Shown here: one piece after another, positions 1 through 9,461 of the stretch
Position numbering within the stretch: the stretch's first letter is position 1
Layout: the number at the start of each line of letters is the position of its first letter
Assembly (NCBI RefSeq): GCF_007752135.1
Contig: NZ_CP036298.1
Span: forward strand, 372,001 to 436,000
Reading direction: 5' to 3'
DNA: 64,000 nucleotides
Origin: Aureliella helgolandensis
GTDB taxonomy: Bacteria; Planctomycetota; Planctomycetia; Pirellulales; Pirellulaceae
Program-made: the position numbers and the translations under genes
The notes under the pieces: model-generated
Databases searched by the model: none
Seen by the model: the letters and a program-made list of their open reading frames with translations, nothing else
Told to the model about the DNA's origin: nothing

Positions 1-1341
1 CATGCCGTGATTGCTGTAGTGAGGGAAATGCCAGAAAAGAGCTTCCCGGGAGCAGGCTGTCTCTCCAGTGAGAAGCGGAGCGAGGCTAATCCCATCAGTG
101 ACAGGGGGCGGAGCTGCGATACCGGTTAGCTCGGCAAGGGTTGGGTAGATGTCGGTACTGATGACTGGAACCTCACAGACGTTTTGGCTCAACGCTACGT
201 GAGGTGATTTGATGATCATGGGGATTCGGATACCTCCTTCGTACAACCAGCCTTTTCCGCCCCTCAGGGGAAGATTGGAGGTTGAGAATGCCCGATCTAG
301 ATTCGCAGGCGATATGCTTCTGCGAGGATTTCCGAAGTTGGCGGCAGACATGCCACCGTTGTCGGACGTGAACACAATGATCGTGTTGTCCTCCAGCTCG
401 AGAGATTCCAGCTTTGCCAGCAGTCTGCCTAAACTCTGGTCGATGGACTCGACCATGGCAGCGAATTGAGCATTGTCTTGATGTTGCTTGACTTTCACGG
501 TTCGCTCGGGGAGCACTTTAAAGCCCTCCCAGTCGCTGTTCGCGGCTCGTCGATCGAGCTGTGCGCGCGTTAGAGGGACCAGTGCGTCGGGATTGCCTTC
601 CAGTAGAAATGAGGGCTTTGGAGACGGTGCACGTCGCGCAAGTCGCTGCTGATACTTGTCGACCAAATCCAGTCGCCCTTCGATGGGATCGTGGACCGCA
701 AAATGAGCGAGGTAAAGGAAGAAGGGTTGGTCGCCGCTCGATTCGATGAATCGTTCCGCTTCTTCTGTAAGAGTATCGGTCAGGTAGGCGCCGTCCGATC
801 GGTCGAGTCCCTCCATGGCGTAGGGAGCGTAGTACCCCGCTTTGGGCCATCCCTTGTTCCACTGTGGTATACGCACGTCAAAGCCATGTTGTGTCGGATC
901 GTTCGGGGATTCCCCCAAATGCCATTTTCCGAAGTGACCGGTGCGATAGCCACAGGAACGGAGTAGTTCTGCAAGCGTGATTTCGCTGGCTGGCAACGCT
1001 TGAAGGGAGCGGACGTTCTGCAAGCGTTGGAAGGGAAAGTCTTTGCGACCAGGTAACCAGTCGGTCAACTGCAATCGCGCCGGATACTTGCCGGTCAAGA
1101 TACTAGCCCGACTGGGAGAGCATACATGGCACGTCGCGTAGGCTTGCGTGAATCGCGTTCCCTGACTGGCCAGACGGTCAATGTTGGGAGTTTCATGGAA
1201 GCTGGAGCCGTAGCACCCCACATCGCTCCAGCCGAGGTCGTCGACCAAGAAGAGAACGACGTTCGGCAGACGCTCCATCCCATGGATTTCATATTGCGAA
1301 CAGCAAATCGTTGCTAGGATCAATAACCGAAATACTGACAT
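1..1341 (-). CDS. Sulfatase, Cys-type (family S1), 3'-truncated by window edge
   Basis: Hydrolyses sulfate esters, most likely of exported polysaccharides. The reading frame starts at the ATG at 1341 and stays open to base 1 (447 codons visible, no stop), so the C-terminus lies outside the window. After a short N-terminal signal-like stretch (MSVFRLLILATICC) comes the metal-binding LVDDLGW, then the formylglycine motif C-S-P-S-R followed by ASILTGKYP, then FTSDNGG and NLPLRGGKGWLYEGG, all typical of arylsulfatases. The last visible residues (WHFPHYSNHG) match the conserved C-terminal sulfatase region. A Cys in the first motif position implies maturation by a formylglycine-generating enzyme or an anaerobic maturase; neither is in the window. 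It is divergent from the lipoprotein gene at 1469. Exact substrate is unknown. Confidence 0.93.
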   Translation of the reverse strand, partial: MSVFRLLILATICCSQYEIHGMERLPNVVLFLVDDLGWSDVGCYGSSFHETPNIDRLASQGTRFTQAYATCHVCSPSRASILTGKYPARLQLTDWLPGRKDFPFQRLQNVRSLQALPASEITLAELLRSCGYRTGHFGKWHLGESPNDPTQHGFDVRIPQWNKGWPKAGYYAPYAMEGLDRSDGAYLTDTLTEEAERFIESSGDQPFFLYLAHFAVHDPIEGRLDLVDKYQQRLARRAPSPKPSFLLEGNPDALVPLTRAQLDRRAANSDWEGFKVLPERTVKVKQHQDNAQFAAMVESIDQSLGRLLAKLESLELEDNTIIVFTSDNGGMSAANFGNPRRSISPANLDRAFSTSNLPLRGGKGWLYEGGIRIPMIIKSPHVALSQNVCEVPVISTDIYPTLAELTGIAAPPPVTDGISLAPLLTGETACSREALFWHFPHYSNHGM

Positions 1342-1468
1342 GTCATTGACATTCCTATTCTTGTGGGCAAGAGTGGGGAGGCAATCGCATTCTAACTCAG
1401 TGACGGTCAGTAGAGGGGATGGTCTTTTGAGTCGCACGGACTACCGCGCACATGCCGGGGAGAGAAAG

Positions 1469-2746
1469 TTGAAGATTTCTAGTTGTGTACGTCTGGTAGC
1501 GAGCCTTATTGGTGTGGTGGGCGTCATGGTGTCAGGTTGCCAAGAGAGCGCCCGCGAGGAAAACGGTCAGGGGCCGCAGTATGTCTCTCAGGGACCTCCA
1601 GGAGAAGTGGCTACGGTTCAGCCAATCGACGAAGCGGGGCCGACGCTTCGACTGAGTGAGTTCGCACCCGCTACCAAACTCCGCACCGAATCGCACTTGT
1701 TAACCCATGCTAGCCAGCCAGTGGTGGATGTGCACTCGCATTTGTGGTTTCGCACCAAACGCACCCCTGAGGAACTCGATGAATTCGTCAAGCTCATGGA
1801 TCGCAATCATATTTCGGTCGTGATCAGTCTCGATGCGCGCTTGGGGGACCGTATTGATGAGCATTTGAAATTACTGTGGACCGACTACAAGGATCGCTTT
1901 GCTGCTTTCACCAATATTAATTGGCAGGGGGAGGGGCAGGAGGACGACCCCGCGAGTTGGGATTGTCAACGCGAGGATTTCGCACATCGAATGGTGCTGG
2001 GGCTCGAGGATGCAGCCGCGCGCGGTATCAGTGGAGTGAAAGTGTTCAAAGCATTTGGGCTCAAGTATCGCAATCCGGACGGGAGTCTGATCGCAATTGA
2101 CGATGTTCGATTCGATCCGATCTGGGAGGCTTGCGGGCGACTTGGATTGCCAATCCTCATTCACACGGCCGACCCGAGTGCTTTTTTTGACCCGATCGAC
2201 TCAAAAAATGAGCGAATCGAAGAGTTGTCGAGGCATCCCGACTGGCATTTTCCGGCGGATCGATTTCCCCGTCGTGAAGAGTTGCATGCGGCTCGTGAAC
2301 GACTGTTCGCTCGGCACCGAGGAACCACGTTTATTGCAGCCCATTTGGGGAACGATGGAGAGGATCTGAAGGAAACGGCGCGGATGCTCGAGGAGCACCC
2401 GAATGTGGTGGTCGAGTTTGCTTCGCGCATTTCGGAACTCGGTCGCCAGCCCTACACGGCACGAGACTTTCTGGTTGCGTACCAAGACCGTGTCCTGTTC
2501 GGAACCGATGGGCCTTGGCCCGAGGCCCGCTACCATTTGTATTGGAGGTTCTTAGAGACTCGTGACGAGTATTTTCCGTACTCGGAATACCCGGTCCCTC
2601 CCCAGGGATTTTGGCAGATCTACGGTGTCGACCTGCCGCCGCCCGTGCTGGAGAAGATCTATCACGGGAACGCGGCGCGGATCATTCCGGGGATCCGCGA
2701 ACGGCTCGAAAAGAATACTTCTTCTGGAGAGTTTGGCGAGCGTTAA
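1469..2746 (+). CDS. Lipoprotein amidohydrolase (amidohydrolase 2 family, TIM barrel)
   Basis: Predicted membrane-anchored metal-dependent hydrolase or decarboxylase of the amidohydrolase-related family (PF04909 type). An in-frame ATG exists at 1340, but it overlaps the divergent sulfatase start. I prefer the TTG at 1469 because it has a GGGGAGAG site 4 bases upstream and gives a clean lipoprotein signal, hydrophobic core then lipobox VSGC, so 425 aa. Metal-site motifs follow: VDVHSHLWF (HxH) near the start of the barrel, a VKVFKAFG strand, LPILIHTADP, FIAAHLGND, and RVLFGTDGPWP near the end with the catalytic-type Asp. The neighbouring MFS transporter is 112 bp downstream on the same strand and may be co-transcribed. 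Substrate is not deducible. Confidence 0.82.
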   Translation: MKISSCVRLVASLIGVVGVMVSGCQESAREENGQGPQYVSQGPPGEVATVQPIDEAGPTLRLSEFAPATKLRTESHLLTHASQPVVDVHSHLWFRTKRTPEELDEFVKLMDRNHISVVISLDARLGDRIDEHLKLLWTDYKDRFAAFTNINWQGEGQEDDPASWDCQREDFAHRMVLGLEDAAARGISGVKVFKAFGLKYRNPDGSLIAIDDVRFDPIWEACGRLGLPILIHTADPSAFFDPIDSKNERIEELSRHPDWHFPADRFPRREELHAARERLFARHRGTTFIAAHLGNDGEDLKETARMLEEHPNVVVEFASRISELGRQPYTARDFLVAYQDRVLFGTDGPWPEARYHLYWRFLETRDEYFPYSEYPVPPQGFWQIYGVDLPPPVLEKIYHGNAARIIPGIRERLEKNTSSGEFGER

Positions 2747-2858
2747 TTTTTCATGCAAGTGCTCAGAGCGAACCATTCAGACCTTGGAGGAGTCACCCTT
2801 GGGTGATACACCTTGGTGGATTGCTCGATAACTATTTGCGTAAAAGGTTCCATGATTC

Positions 2859-4166
2859 ATGACGAGAGCTGAAAGCAGTGCGACGGCGCCCGAGCAGCGA
2901 AGGTTTGAACGCATCGTCGTGTTACTCTTAGCAGCGGTGCAATTCACCACCATCGTGGACTTTATGATTGTAATGCCCCTAGGGCCGCAACTCATGCGGA
3001 CTCTGGAGATTGGTCCTGCCGAGTTCGCCCTGATTGTTTCTTCCTACACCTTTGCCGCTGGGGTGGCGGGTTTGATTGCCGCAGCGGTGGTCGATCGTTT
3101 CTCGCGCAGAGCCGCATTTTTGTTTCTTTTCGCTGGCTTCTTGCTGGGAACCCTGTGCTGTGCATTTGCACCGAACTACCAAGCCTTGGTCGTAGCTCGC
3201 ATTGTGACTGGCGGATTTGGTGGAATTCTGGGCGGGATTACGATGGCCATCATCGGTGATGTTTTCCCCGAGGAGCGACGGGGGCGAGCCACCGGCTCCC
3301 TGATGACCGGATTCGCCTTGGCCTCCGTGGCGGGAGTTCCTTTGGGGCTGGTGATTGGGACCAATTTCGGTTGGCACATGCCCTTTATCGCTTTAGCCAT
3401 GGGGGGCCTGCCTGTGCTGGGACTGGCGTGGTACGCACTTCCACCGCTGAACTCGCATGTCGATCAAGTCCAAGCCAGGCCGTTGCGTTCGCTGCGCGAC
3501 ACTTTCACGCACCGTGATCACCTGAATGCGTTCGCTCTGATTGTAACATTGATGATTAGCAGCTTTACCGTGTTTCCGTTTCTCAGCCCCTACTTGGTGA
3601 GTAACGTGGGAATGACCGAACAGCAATTGCCTTTAGTGTACATAGCGGGTGGCTTATTGACCTTGTTTGCCGCGCCAATCGTAGGCCGGCTGGCAGATCA
3701 ATTTGGCAAGCTGAGAGTTTACCGCTGGGTTGCTCCGTTGTCTGCCTTGATGTTTCTTACGATCACGCACCTGCCCGAGGGGCGTGTGTTGCTTGCAATC
3801 TGTGTCTTCGGAGCGTTGATGGTTTGCAATGTGGGACGTATGATTCCCGCGATGGCCATGGTGACCAGTAGTGTCGCCCCTCAGCGTCGCGGAGCCTTCC
3901 TAAGCGCCAACTCTTCGATTCAGCACATGGCTAGTGGCATCGGTGCTTATGGCGGGGGATTGCTGGTCACGCAGGCAGCCGATGGGAGGATCGAGCATTT
4001 TGGCACTATTGGTTGGATCTCCGCTGGGGCGACCTTATTGACAATTGTGCTGGCTGGCAGAGTTCGAATCGTAGTGGAGGAACCGATTTCGGCTGAAGAG
4101 ATTTGCTTGGAAGCGGCGGCCGAAGCGAGCGTGGATGCTGGCGAACCCTTGGCCGGAGTGCACTGA
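2859..4166 (+). CDS. MFS transporter (DHA1-like)
   Basis: 435-aa polytopic membrane protein of the major facilitator superfamily, probably a proton-driven exporter or sugar/drug transporter. About twelve hydrophobic segments are visible. The first begins at VVLLLAAVQFTTIVDFMIVMP, and the loop 2-3 region has VVDRFSRR. The motif-C-like segment GGFGGILGGITMAIIGDVFP-EERRGRATG is typical of DHA1 efflux-type members, and a second half begins near AFALIVTLMISSFTVFPFL. The C-terminus is acidic and cytoplasmic (EEPISAEEICLEAAAEAS). It is convergent with panC, separated by only 31 bp. No regulator is adjacent, so substrate is unknown. Confidence 0.9.
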   Translation: MTRAESSATAPEQRRFERIVVLLLAAVQFTTIVDFMIVMPLGPQLMRTLEIGPAEFALIVSSYTFAAGVAGLIAAAVVDRFSRRAAFLFLFAGFLLGTLCCAFAPNYQALVVARIVTGGFGGILGGITMAIIGDVFPEERRGRATGSLMTGFALASVAGVPLGLVIGTNFGWHMPFIALAMGGLPVLGLAWYALPPLNSHVDQVQARPLRSLRDTFTHRDHLNAFALIVTLMISSFTVFPFLSPYLVSNVGMTEQQLPLVYIAGGLLTLFAAPIVGRLADQFGKLRVYRWVAPLSALMFLTITHLPEGRVLLAICVFGALMVCNVGRMIPAMAMVTSSVAPQRRGAFLSANSSIQHMASGIGAYGGGLLVTQAADGRIEHFGTIGWISAGATLLTIVLAGRVRIVVEEPISAEEICLEAAAEASVDAGEPLAGVH

Positions 4167-4197
4167 ATTGTTCGTGCGGTCACTGCCCGTCCGAACG

Positions 4198-5043
4198 TCA
4201 GTCGTCTAGGACCAAGTTGTCGATGAGCCGAGTGGGACCAACATGGGCGGCGATCAGAGCGACGGCAGGTCGGTCGAGTAGGGTGAGATCCGCTAGGCTA
4301 TCGCGATCGACGATGCGGGCGTAGTCAATGCGGTCGACGCCAGCGTCGTACAAGATGGTTTCCATTTGCTTCTCCAGCGTAGCGATGGCGGTCTGTCCGT
4401 TTGCTGCCTCAGCCTTTACGTGCGACAGGGCCTTCCATAAGCCGAGTGCCGCATGCCGTTTTTCGGGACTCAGGTAACGATTCCGACTGCTCATGGCCAA
4501 TCCGTCGGGTTCCCGAACCGTCTCGCAGCCCTCGATACGGATGGGGACGTTCAAGTCATTAGCCATATGCCGAATCACCGCCAATTGTTGGTAATCCTTC
4601 TGGCCGAAATAGGCGATCGTTGCGGGGACGATCTGAAATAGTTTGAGGACGATGGTCACGACCCCCTGATAGTGTCCAGGTCGACGCACCCCTTCCAGTG
4701 GTTCTGCGATGGCTGGGGGCTGGACCGAGCTGGAGAATCCCTCGGGGTACATTCGCTCGCGCGGCGGAGTGAAGACCATGTCGACCCCTAGCTGTTTGAG
4801 TTGCAGCAAGTCCTCCTGCAGTGTTCTCGGGTAGCGTCCGAAGTCTTCCTGGGGACCGAATTGGGTGGGATTAACGAAAATGGTAACGACGGTGATATCG
4901 CACTCCTGTCGGCTTCGTTCGGCGAGTGACAGGTGTCCGGCATGCAGGGCACCCATGGTCGGAATCAGGCCGATACGCAATCCCTCGCGTCGCCAGTGAT
5001 CGGTGTGCGCATAGGCTTCGGTGGGGGTTTCGACTATCTTCAC
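4198..5043 (-). CDS. panC: Pantothenate synthetase
   Basis: Joins pantoate and beta-alanine using ATP, the last step of pantothenate (vitamin B5) synthesis, in the cytoplasm. The 281-aa length is standard. Visible motifs are IPTMGALHAGHLSL (the HIGH-like nucleotide-binding motif), FVNPTQFGPQEDFGRYPR, the pantoate-binding RRPGHYQGV, YFGQKDYQQLAVI and the KMSKS-like AMSSRNRYLSPE. The ATG at 5043 gives the normal N-terminus. It stands alone: panB and panD are not next to it. The gene is convergent with the MFS gene and divergent from the phosphodiesterase at 5253. Confidence 0.97.
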   Translation of the reverse strand: MKIVETPTEAYAHTDHWRREGLRIGLIPTMGALHAGHLSLAERSRQECDITVVTIFVNPTQFGPQEDFGRYPRTLQEDLLQLKQLGVDMVFTPPRERMYPEGFSSSVQPPAIAEPLEGVRRPGHYQGVVTIVLKLFQIVPATIAYFGQKDYQQLAVIRHMANDLNVPIRIEGCETVREPDGLAMSSRNRYLSPEKRHAALGLWKALSHVKAEAANGQTAIATLEKQMETILYDAGVDRIDYARIVDRDSLADLTLLDRPAVALIAAHVGPTRLIDNLVLDD

Positions 5044-5252
5044 GGATCAAATTCCAAGTATATTGTGGCGTTGGCAAAAATTACGTGTGGGCGGAAACGG
5101 GGGATGCCTGGACCTGTGGTGCGACGCGTTCTGGGGTCCGTCCCCGTGAACGGTATCCGGCACCTGTAGCTGCCGCCCGAATCCTTGACTTGCTCGCCGG
5201 CTGTCGTTGGCGTTGCGATCGTACGTGTGACTGAATTGAAGATTGTAATCGG

Positions 5253-6560
5253 ATGAGTAAAGTTTGCGTAATCAATGTTGTGGGCTTGACGCAAAAATTG
5301 GTGGAGCATGCGCCGCGCATTGCCTCGGTGGGAAAGGCTCACGGCTGGCAAAGCCCCTACCCGGCGGTTACCTGTACGTCCCAGGCGACGATGTTAACTG
5401 GGCTCAGCCCACGGGAGCATGGTATCGTGGGCAACGGCTGGTATTTCCGCGACACGGGGGAGATTCGTTTTTGGCAACAGTCGAATCGCTTGATGGCGGG
5501 GGAGAAACTGTACGAAGGTGTACCGACTGCAAAAATGTTCTGGTGGTTCAATCAGGGGGCACCTGTCACGTGGTTTGCCACGCCCAAGCCCTACTATGGG
5601 AGCGATGGCTCCAAAGCGTTTGGGATTCTTGACAAGACGGAGTGTGATTTGACTACGGAGCTGGGCGAATTTCCCTTCTTCAGCTTTTGGGGGCCCAAGG
5701 CTGGCTTGCCGAGTTCGGACTGGATCGCCCGAGCTTCTGCACTGGTGATGCGCCGGAAGCGACCAGAATTGACGATGGTTTATCTTCCGCACCTCGACTA
5801 CGATTTTCAGCGTCTACCGATTCATGACCCGGAGCGCGTGCGCGAGGTCGATCGATGTGCGGGGATGGTCATTGACGCTGCGGAGGATATAGGTGCGACT
5901 CCCATCGTGGTTTCCGAGTACGGTCTCGTGCCGGTTTCCAGGCCAGTTGAGATTAATCGAGCGCTGCGCCGCGCGGGTTTGCTGGAGGTGCGAGATGGGC
6001 CCTTTGGCGAAACACTGATGACGATGGATTCCAAAGCCTTTGCGGTGGTAGACCATCAGTTGGCTCATATCTACATCAACGATGTCCGGTGTACGGCCGA
6101 GGTACGGCGCATCGTGGAGGATTTGCCAGGTGTTGCATCCGTGGTGGAACCGGGGGAGCTTCAGCTCGATCACGCACGCAGTGGAGAGCTCATCGCCCTG
6201 GCAAACGACGACGCATGGTTCGTCTACTACTACTGGTTAGACGATCGGAGGGCACCCGATTTTGCGACATCCGTTGACATTCATCGCAAGCCAGGATACG
6301 ACCCTTGCGAATTGTTCATGACCTCTCCGTTGCGGGCGGCGGCTCGGCTGCTGCAAAAGAAACTGGGGATGCGATACCGCATGGACGTTATTCCCCTCGA
6401 CCCCAGCCTGGTAAAGGGGAGCCATGGTTTGCGTCCAAGTGATTCCGAGGGGGCAGTCATTGTCGGGCCAGATGCCCCGACAGACATGCGCGACTTTAAA
6501 GCTTATGTCCGTCGTCTACTTGCCAGCTCCAAAGTTGGCCCAACTGGCCGCCAACCGTGA
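5253..6560 (+). CDS. Alkaline phosphatase superfamily phosphodiesterase (ebo-cluster type)
   Basis: 435-aa cytoplasmic protein of the type I phosphodiesterase/nucleotide pyrophosphatase fold. The nucleophile region is AVTCTSQATMLTGLSPREHG, followed by GNGWYFRDTGE. Later segments are LVYLPHLDYDFQR, VVVSEYGLVPVSRPVEINRAL, FAVVDHQLAHIYI, WFVYYYWLDD and DIHRKPGYDPCELF. This series matches the phosphatase-superfamily protein of bacterial and algal ebo (EDB) clusters, as I remember that family. Compared with classical family members the first metal Asp is replaced (VINVVG) and SDHG is SEYG, so metal coordination may differ. None of the other ebo genes is in the window. Its 3' end overlaps the convergent WD40 gene by 65 bp. 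Confidence 0.82.
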   Translation: MSKVCVINVVGLTQKLVEHAPRIASVGKAHGWQSPYPAVTCTSQATMLTGLSPREHGIVGNGWYFRDTGEIRFWQQSNRLMAGEKLYEGVPTAKMFWWFNQGAPVTWFATPKPYYGSDGSKAFGILDKTECDLTTELGEFPFFSFWGPKAGLPSSDWIARASALVMRRKRPELTMVYLPHLDYDFQRLPIHDPERVREVDRCAGMVIDAAEDIGATPIVVSEYGLVPVSRPVEINRALRRAGLLEVRDGPFGETLMTMDSKAFAVVDHQLAHIYINDVRCTAEVRRIVEDLPGVASVVEPGELQLDHARSGELIALANDDAWFVYYYWLDDRRAPDFATSVDIHRKPGYDPCELFMTSPLRAAARLLQKKLGMRYRMDVIPLDPSLVKGSHGLRPSDSEGAVIVGPDAPTDMRDFKAYVRRLLASSKVGPTGRQP

Positions 6561-9366
6561 CGCGTTTTCCATCCGCCGATGGAGCGGCGGAGTAGATCGC
6601 ATTTTCGGCTCCGCTGAACACTCGGATCTGCTTTCCGTCGTCCGCATTGTAAAGCCGCACGGAACCGTCGGCGGCGGTAGCAATGAACTGAGTGGTTTGA
6701 CCCAGATAGTGCACTGAGGTCACCTCTTTACTGAATCCGGCAATCGTCCGTTGCTGTTCCCCGGTGTCGGCGCTCCATACCTTGATGGAATTGTCCGCGC
6801 TCGCAGTTGCCAGTTGTTGGCCATTGTTCTGCCAATCGACAGCTAGGACGTGGTGAGAGTGCCCTTCGAATGCACGAATCATTTCGCCCGACTCGACATC
6901 GAACAAGCGGCAAAGTTTGTCGGCTCCGCCCGAGGCAAGCCAGCGGCCATCCGGGGAGAAGCGTAGGCTCAGCACGCTATCGCTGTGAGCTTGTCCCAAG
7001 TCCTTGAGGACTTCGCCGGTCGACACCTCGAGCAATTGAATGTCCCCAAAGCGGCTTGGCGGGCCACTTCCGATCGCCAGTTTTTGGTCATCAGGTGAGA
7101 AGTCTAGGGCGGTGATGCGGTCGCTGAATGGAGATTCGTCGGCGGTGCCGATAACCCGCTCCAGCTGCCAGGGAAGTGCTAAATTCCAGGCAAGAACGCG
7201 TCCGTCGACCGTTAGGGCCAGTAGGTCCGAACCCTTTGCAGACGGCTGCAGCTCGGCAAGACTGCTGGTTGCGCCCAACAGGTTTACAATGGGGCGTCCC
7301 GTTTGGGTGTCATAGACTCGAACCACGTTGTCCGTGCTTGCCATGATGATCCGCTGGCGATCGTGGCTGAATTGACAAGCGATCTGAGCCAGTGGAGCGG
7401 GTTGCTGAGCCAACTGTTCGACGGCAGCTTGCTTTTCCGTCAATCGCTCACTCTCGAGGGAGACGAGAGATTCCATTTCTGGGATGCGCGCCGCGGCGCG
7501 TTCAGCACTGTCGGTGGATGTGGCTAGGGCTTGTTCTCGGTTGGCCAATTCTTCTTGGGCAAGCTTTTGTTTTGCACTGGCTTCCTCGGCGGCCTTCTTC
7601 TTGGCTTCCAGCTCGGCGGTAACCGTCTCGACCTGCTTCATCGCCGCAGCCACAGCCGCCTGGGCGGAGGCGAGAGCCGCTTCGGTATCGCTTACGCCGG
7701 TTTGGGCAGTCGCCAGCTCCGCATCTTTGGTCTTCAGTTCCTCTGCAGCTTTGTCCCGGGCCTCTTGGACTTTGACTCGGGCGGCCTCTTCCGCTTCAGA
7801 AGCGGTCTTCAGGGTCGGCACCTGTGCCGTATATTTTTCGACTAAGAACTTTTGGCGAGCTGCGTCGCTCTCCGCCATTGTTAAGCGTTGGGATTGAACG
7901 TAGTCCTTGTCTAGGCTACATACCTTTTCGCCACTCTCCAGACTCCAGAGTTGACTGACTCCCGTTTCCAGCGTGCTTGCAAGTAGAGCACCATCCAGGC
8001 TGAGTGTGAGGAAACGGCAGGCACCCGCCGCTGGGAACTCTTTCACTAGCGATAGAGTCGTTAAGTCGAGAACTTGCAGTACACCACTCTTGAGTGCAAT
8101 AGCCAAAAGTGGTGTTGGTGCGGTGACTGCGTCCAGTGCGGTAATCTCCTCCGGCAATTCAAGCCATTGAAGAGAGAGTGTAAGTGCTTGTTCCTGTTGA
8201 GATCCTTGGTCACCTGTGTGAGCGAAGGAGAGCGGCTTGCCGGTCGGGTCCTGGATCGATAGTTTGGCAAGTTTTCCAGCGTCTGATCTCGCGAGTACGT
8301 GCTCCCCGACACTCAGCAAGCGTTGAATCTGTGGGGTGTTCTCCGGCAGTTGGAGGCGACTAGCCTGGTAGGTGGTGGCCGTCGTTAAGGACACTGCACC
8401 AGATGCATCGCATGAGAGCAAATGATCCTCCGAAACCCAGCCTAATGCCGTTATGGGCGAGCTGTGAGACTTGAGGAAGCGGTGAGATTGCCCCGATTGC
8501 AGATCGACGACCTCTAAACTAGATTCGCCCGTTGCGTAAGCGAGGCGGGAGTTGTTGGGGGAGAGGGTGGCCATCGTGACACCAGAGGGTAGGCCTGCTA
8601 GATGCTGTACGGCATTGGTTTGTCGTCGCCAAAGTTTTACACTCCGGTAGCCGCCAGTTGCTAGTCGCTGGCTGTCATGGCTGAAAGCAAGCGAGTGAAC
8701 AATGTCAAAATGTGAAGCGTCGAGCGGCTTGCCGTCGGAGAGTTTCAGCGAGGGGTCGATGAGTGTTTGTCGAGGAGTTGTCTCAGTAGGAGTTTGTTGA
8801 TCAATGAGCTCTACACGATTGCCGCGGCCGACGGCTAGAAGATTGCCGTCTGCTGAGGTCGCCGAAGCGTAGATGGGGTTGAGTTCGGCTGGCATTCGCG
8901 TCCAACTCGTACTGGTGGAGGTGGACGAGGTTGAGTCGAGTGCTCCTTGCGCGATCCATGCTTGCAACAATTGCAATTGTTCTGCAGTCAATGGTTTGGC
9001 TCCCACCGTGTTATCTTCCGGAGGCATCAAACCCTCTGAGTCGTCCGTTACGCGTGTGAGCAAGTAGCTCTCCTCCAGGTTGGATGCCATCACCGCCGCG
9101 CCCGAGTCGCCACCCAGCATGAGGCTTGCGTGGGACTCAAGATTGAGGCCTCCTTCAGCCTTTTTGGCGTTATGGCAGGCCAGGCAGTTTTGCGAGAGGA
9201 GTGGGAAGATCTCCTGCCGGAAGTCAACTGACGCGGCAGGGGCCGGCTTTTCAGGAGCTTCATCCGCGGCCCAGGCGGGCTGCGATAAGAACGCAAGGTC
9301 CGTTGCAGCTAGCAAGACTAGTGCATAGCAACCGGTGGAGAGCAAACGCTCGCAATAGAATTTCAT
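6496..9366 (-). CDS. WD40 repeat protein with N-terminal cytochrome c-like domain
   Basis: 956-aa exported protein, last gene of module A. An in-frame TTG at 9432 exists, but the ATG at 9366 directly precedes the signal peptide (hydrophobic stretch ending AWA-AD), and a promoter-like -10 covers the upstream codon. Residues about 47-135 form a planctomycete cytochrome c-like domain with CLACH (heme-type CXXCH, C61/C64/H65) and the GGDSG and LMPPED motifs. Two groups of WD40 repeats (roughly 140-490 and 650-956) flank a long Ala/Glu/Lys-rich coiled coil (about 490-640). WD signatures include SGGADKLCRLFDVESGE and ATASADNSIKVWSADTGE. It probably is a periplasmic scaffold or electron carrier. Function is inferred only from architecture. 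Confidence 0.87.
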   Translation of the reverse strand: MKFYCERLLSTGCYALVLLAATDLAFLSQPAWAADEAPEKPAPAASVDFRQEIFPLLSQNCLACHNAKKAEGGLNLESHASLMLGGDSGAAVMASNLEESYLLTRVTDDSEGLMPPEDNTVGAKPLTAEQLQLLQAWIAQGALDSTSSTSTSTSWTRMPAELNPIYASATSADGNLLAVGRGNRVELIDQQTPTETTPRQTLIDPSLKLSDGKPLDASHFDIVHSLAFSHDSQRLATGGYRSVKLWRRQTNAVQHLAGLPSGVTMATLSPNNSRLAYATGESSLEVVDLQSGQSHRFLKSHSSPITALGWVSEDHLLSCDASGAVSLTTATTYQASRLQLPENTPQIQRLLSVGEHVLARSDAGKLAKLSIQDPTGKPLSFAHTGDQGSQQEQALTLSLQWLELPEEITALDAVTAPTPLLAIALKSGVLQVLDLTTLSLVKEFPAAGACRFLTLSLDGALLASTLETGVSQLWSLESGEKVCSLDKDYVQSQRLTMAESDAARQKFLVEKYTAQVPTLKTASEAEEAARVKVQEARDKAAEELKTKDAELATAQTGVSDTEAALASAQAAVAAAMKQVETVTAELEAKKKAAEEASAKQKLAQEELANREQALATSTDSAERAAARIPEMESLVSLESERLTEKQAAVEQLAQQPAPLAQIACQFSHDRQRIIMASTDNVVRVYDTQTGRPIVNLLGATSSLAELQPSAKGSDLLALTVDGRVLAWNLALPWQLERVIGTADESPFSDRITALDFSPDDQKLAIGSGPPSRFGDIQLLEVSTGEVLKDLGQAHSDSVLSLRFSPDGRWLASGGADKLCRLFDVESGEMIRAFEGHSHHVLAVDWQNNGQQLATASADNSIKVWSADTGEQQRTIAGFSKEVTSVHYLGQTTQFIATAADGSVRLYNADDGKQIRVFSGAENAIYSAAPSADGKRVTVGGQLGQLWSWQVDDGHKL

Positions 9367-9431
9367 GGAAATATCGGCGGGTGCAAGTGGAGGAAGGCGG
9401 GGAGAGTCGGAGGTGTCGAACCTCTTGTTCA

Positions 9432-9461
9432 ATTGTAATTCAAAATCAAGTGATTTGTCAC
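9432..9461 (-). promoter_or_regulatory. Candidate sigma70-type promoter for the WD40/cytochrome c gene
   Basis: On the minus strand there is GTGACA (9456-9461), an 18-base spacer and TACAAT (9432-9437), each hexamer one mismatch from consensus. Transcription would begin near 9425, giving an untranslated leader of about 60 bases before the ATG at 9366. It would let this gene be expressed separately from the rest of module A. Confidence 0.35.

Noticed and set aside
1340-1468. A longer start for the lipoprotein amidohydrolase at the ATG at 1340
   Set aside because: It overlaps the divergent sulfatase start and would put the lipoprotein signal in the interior; TTG at 1469 has a strong ribosome site.
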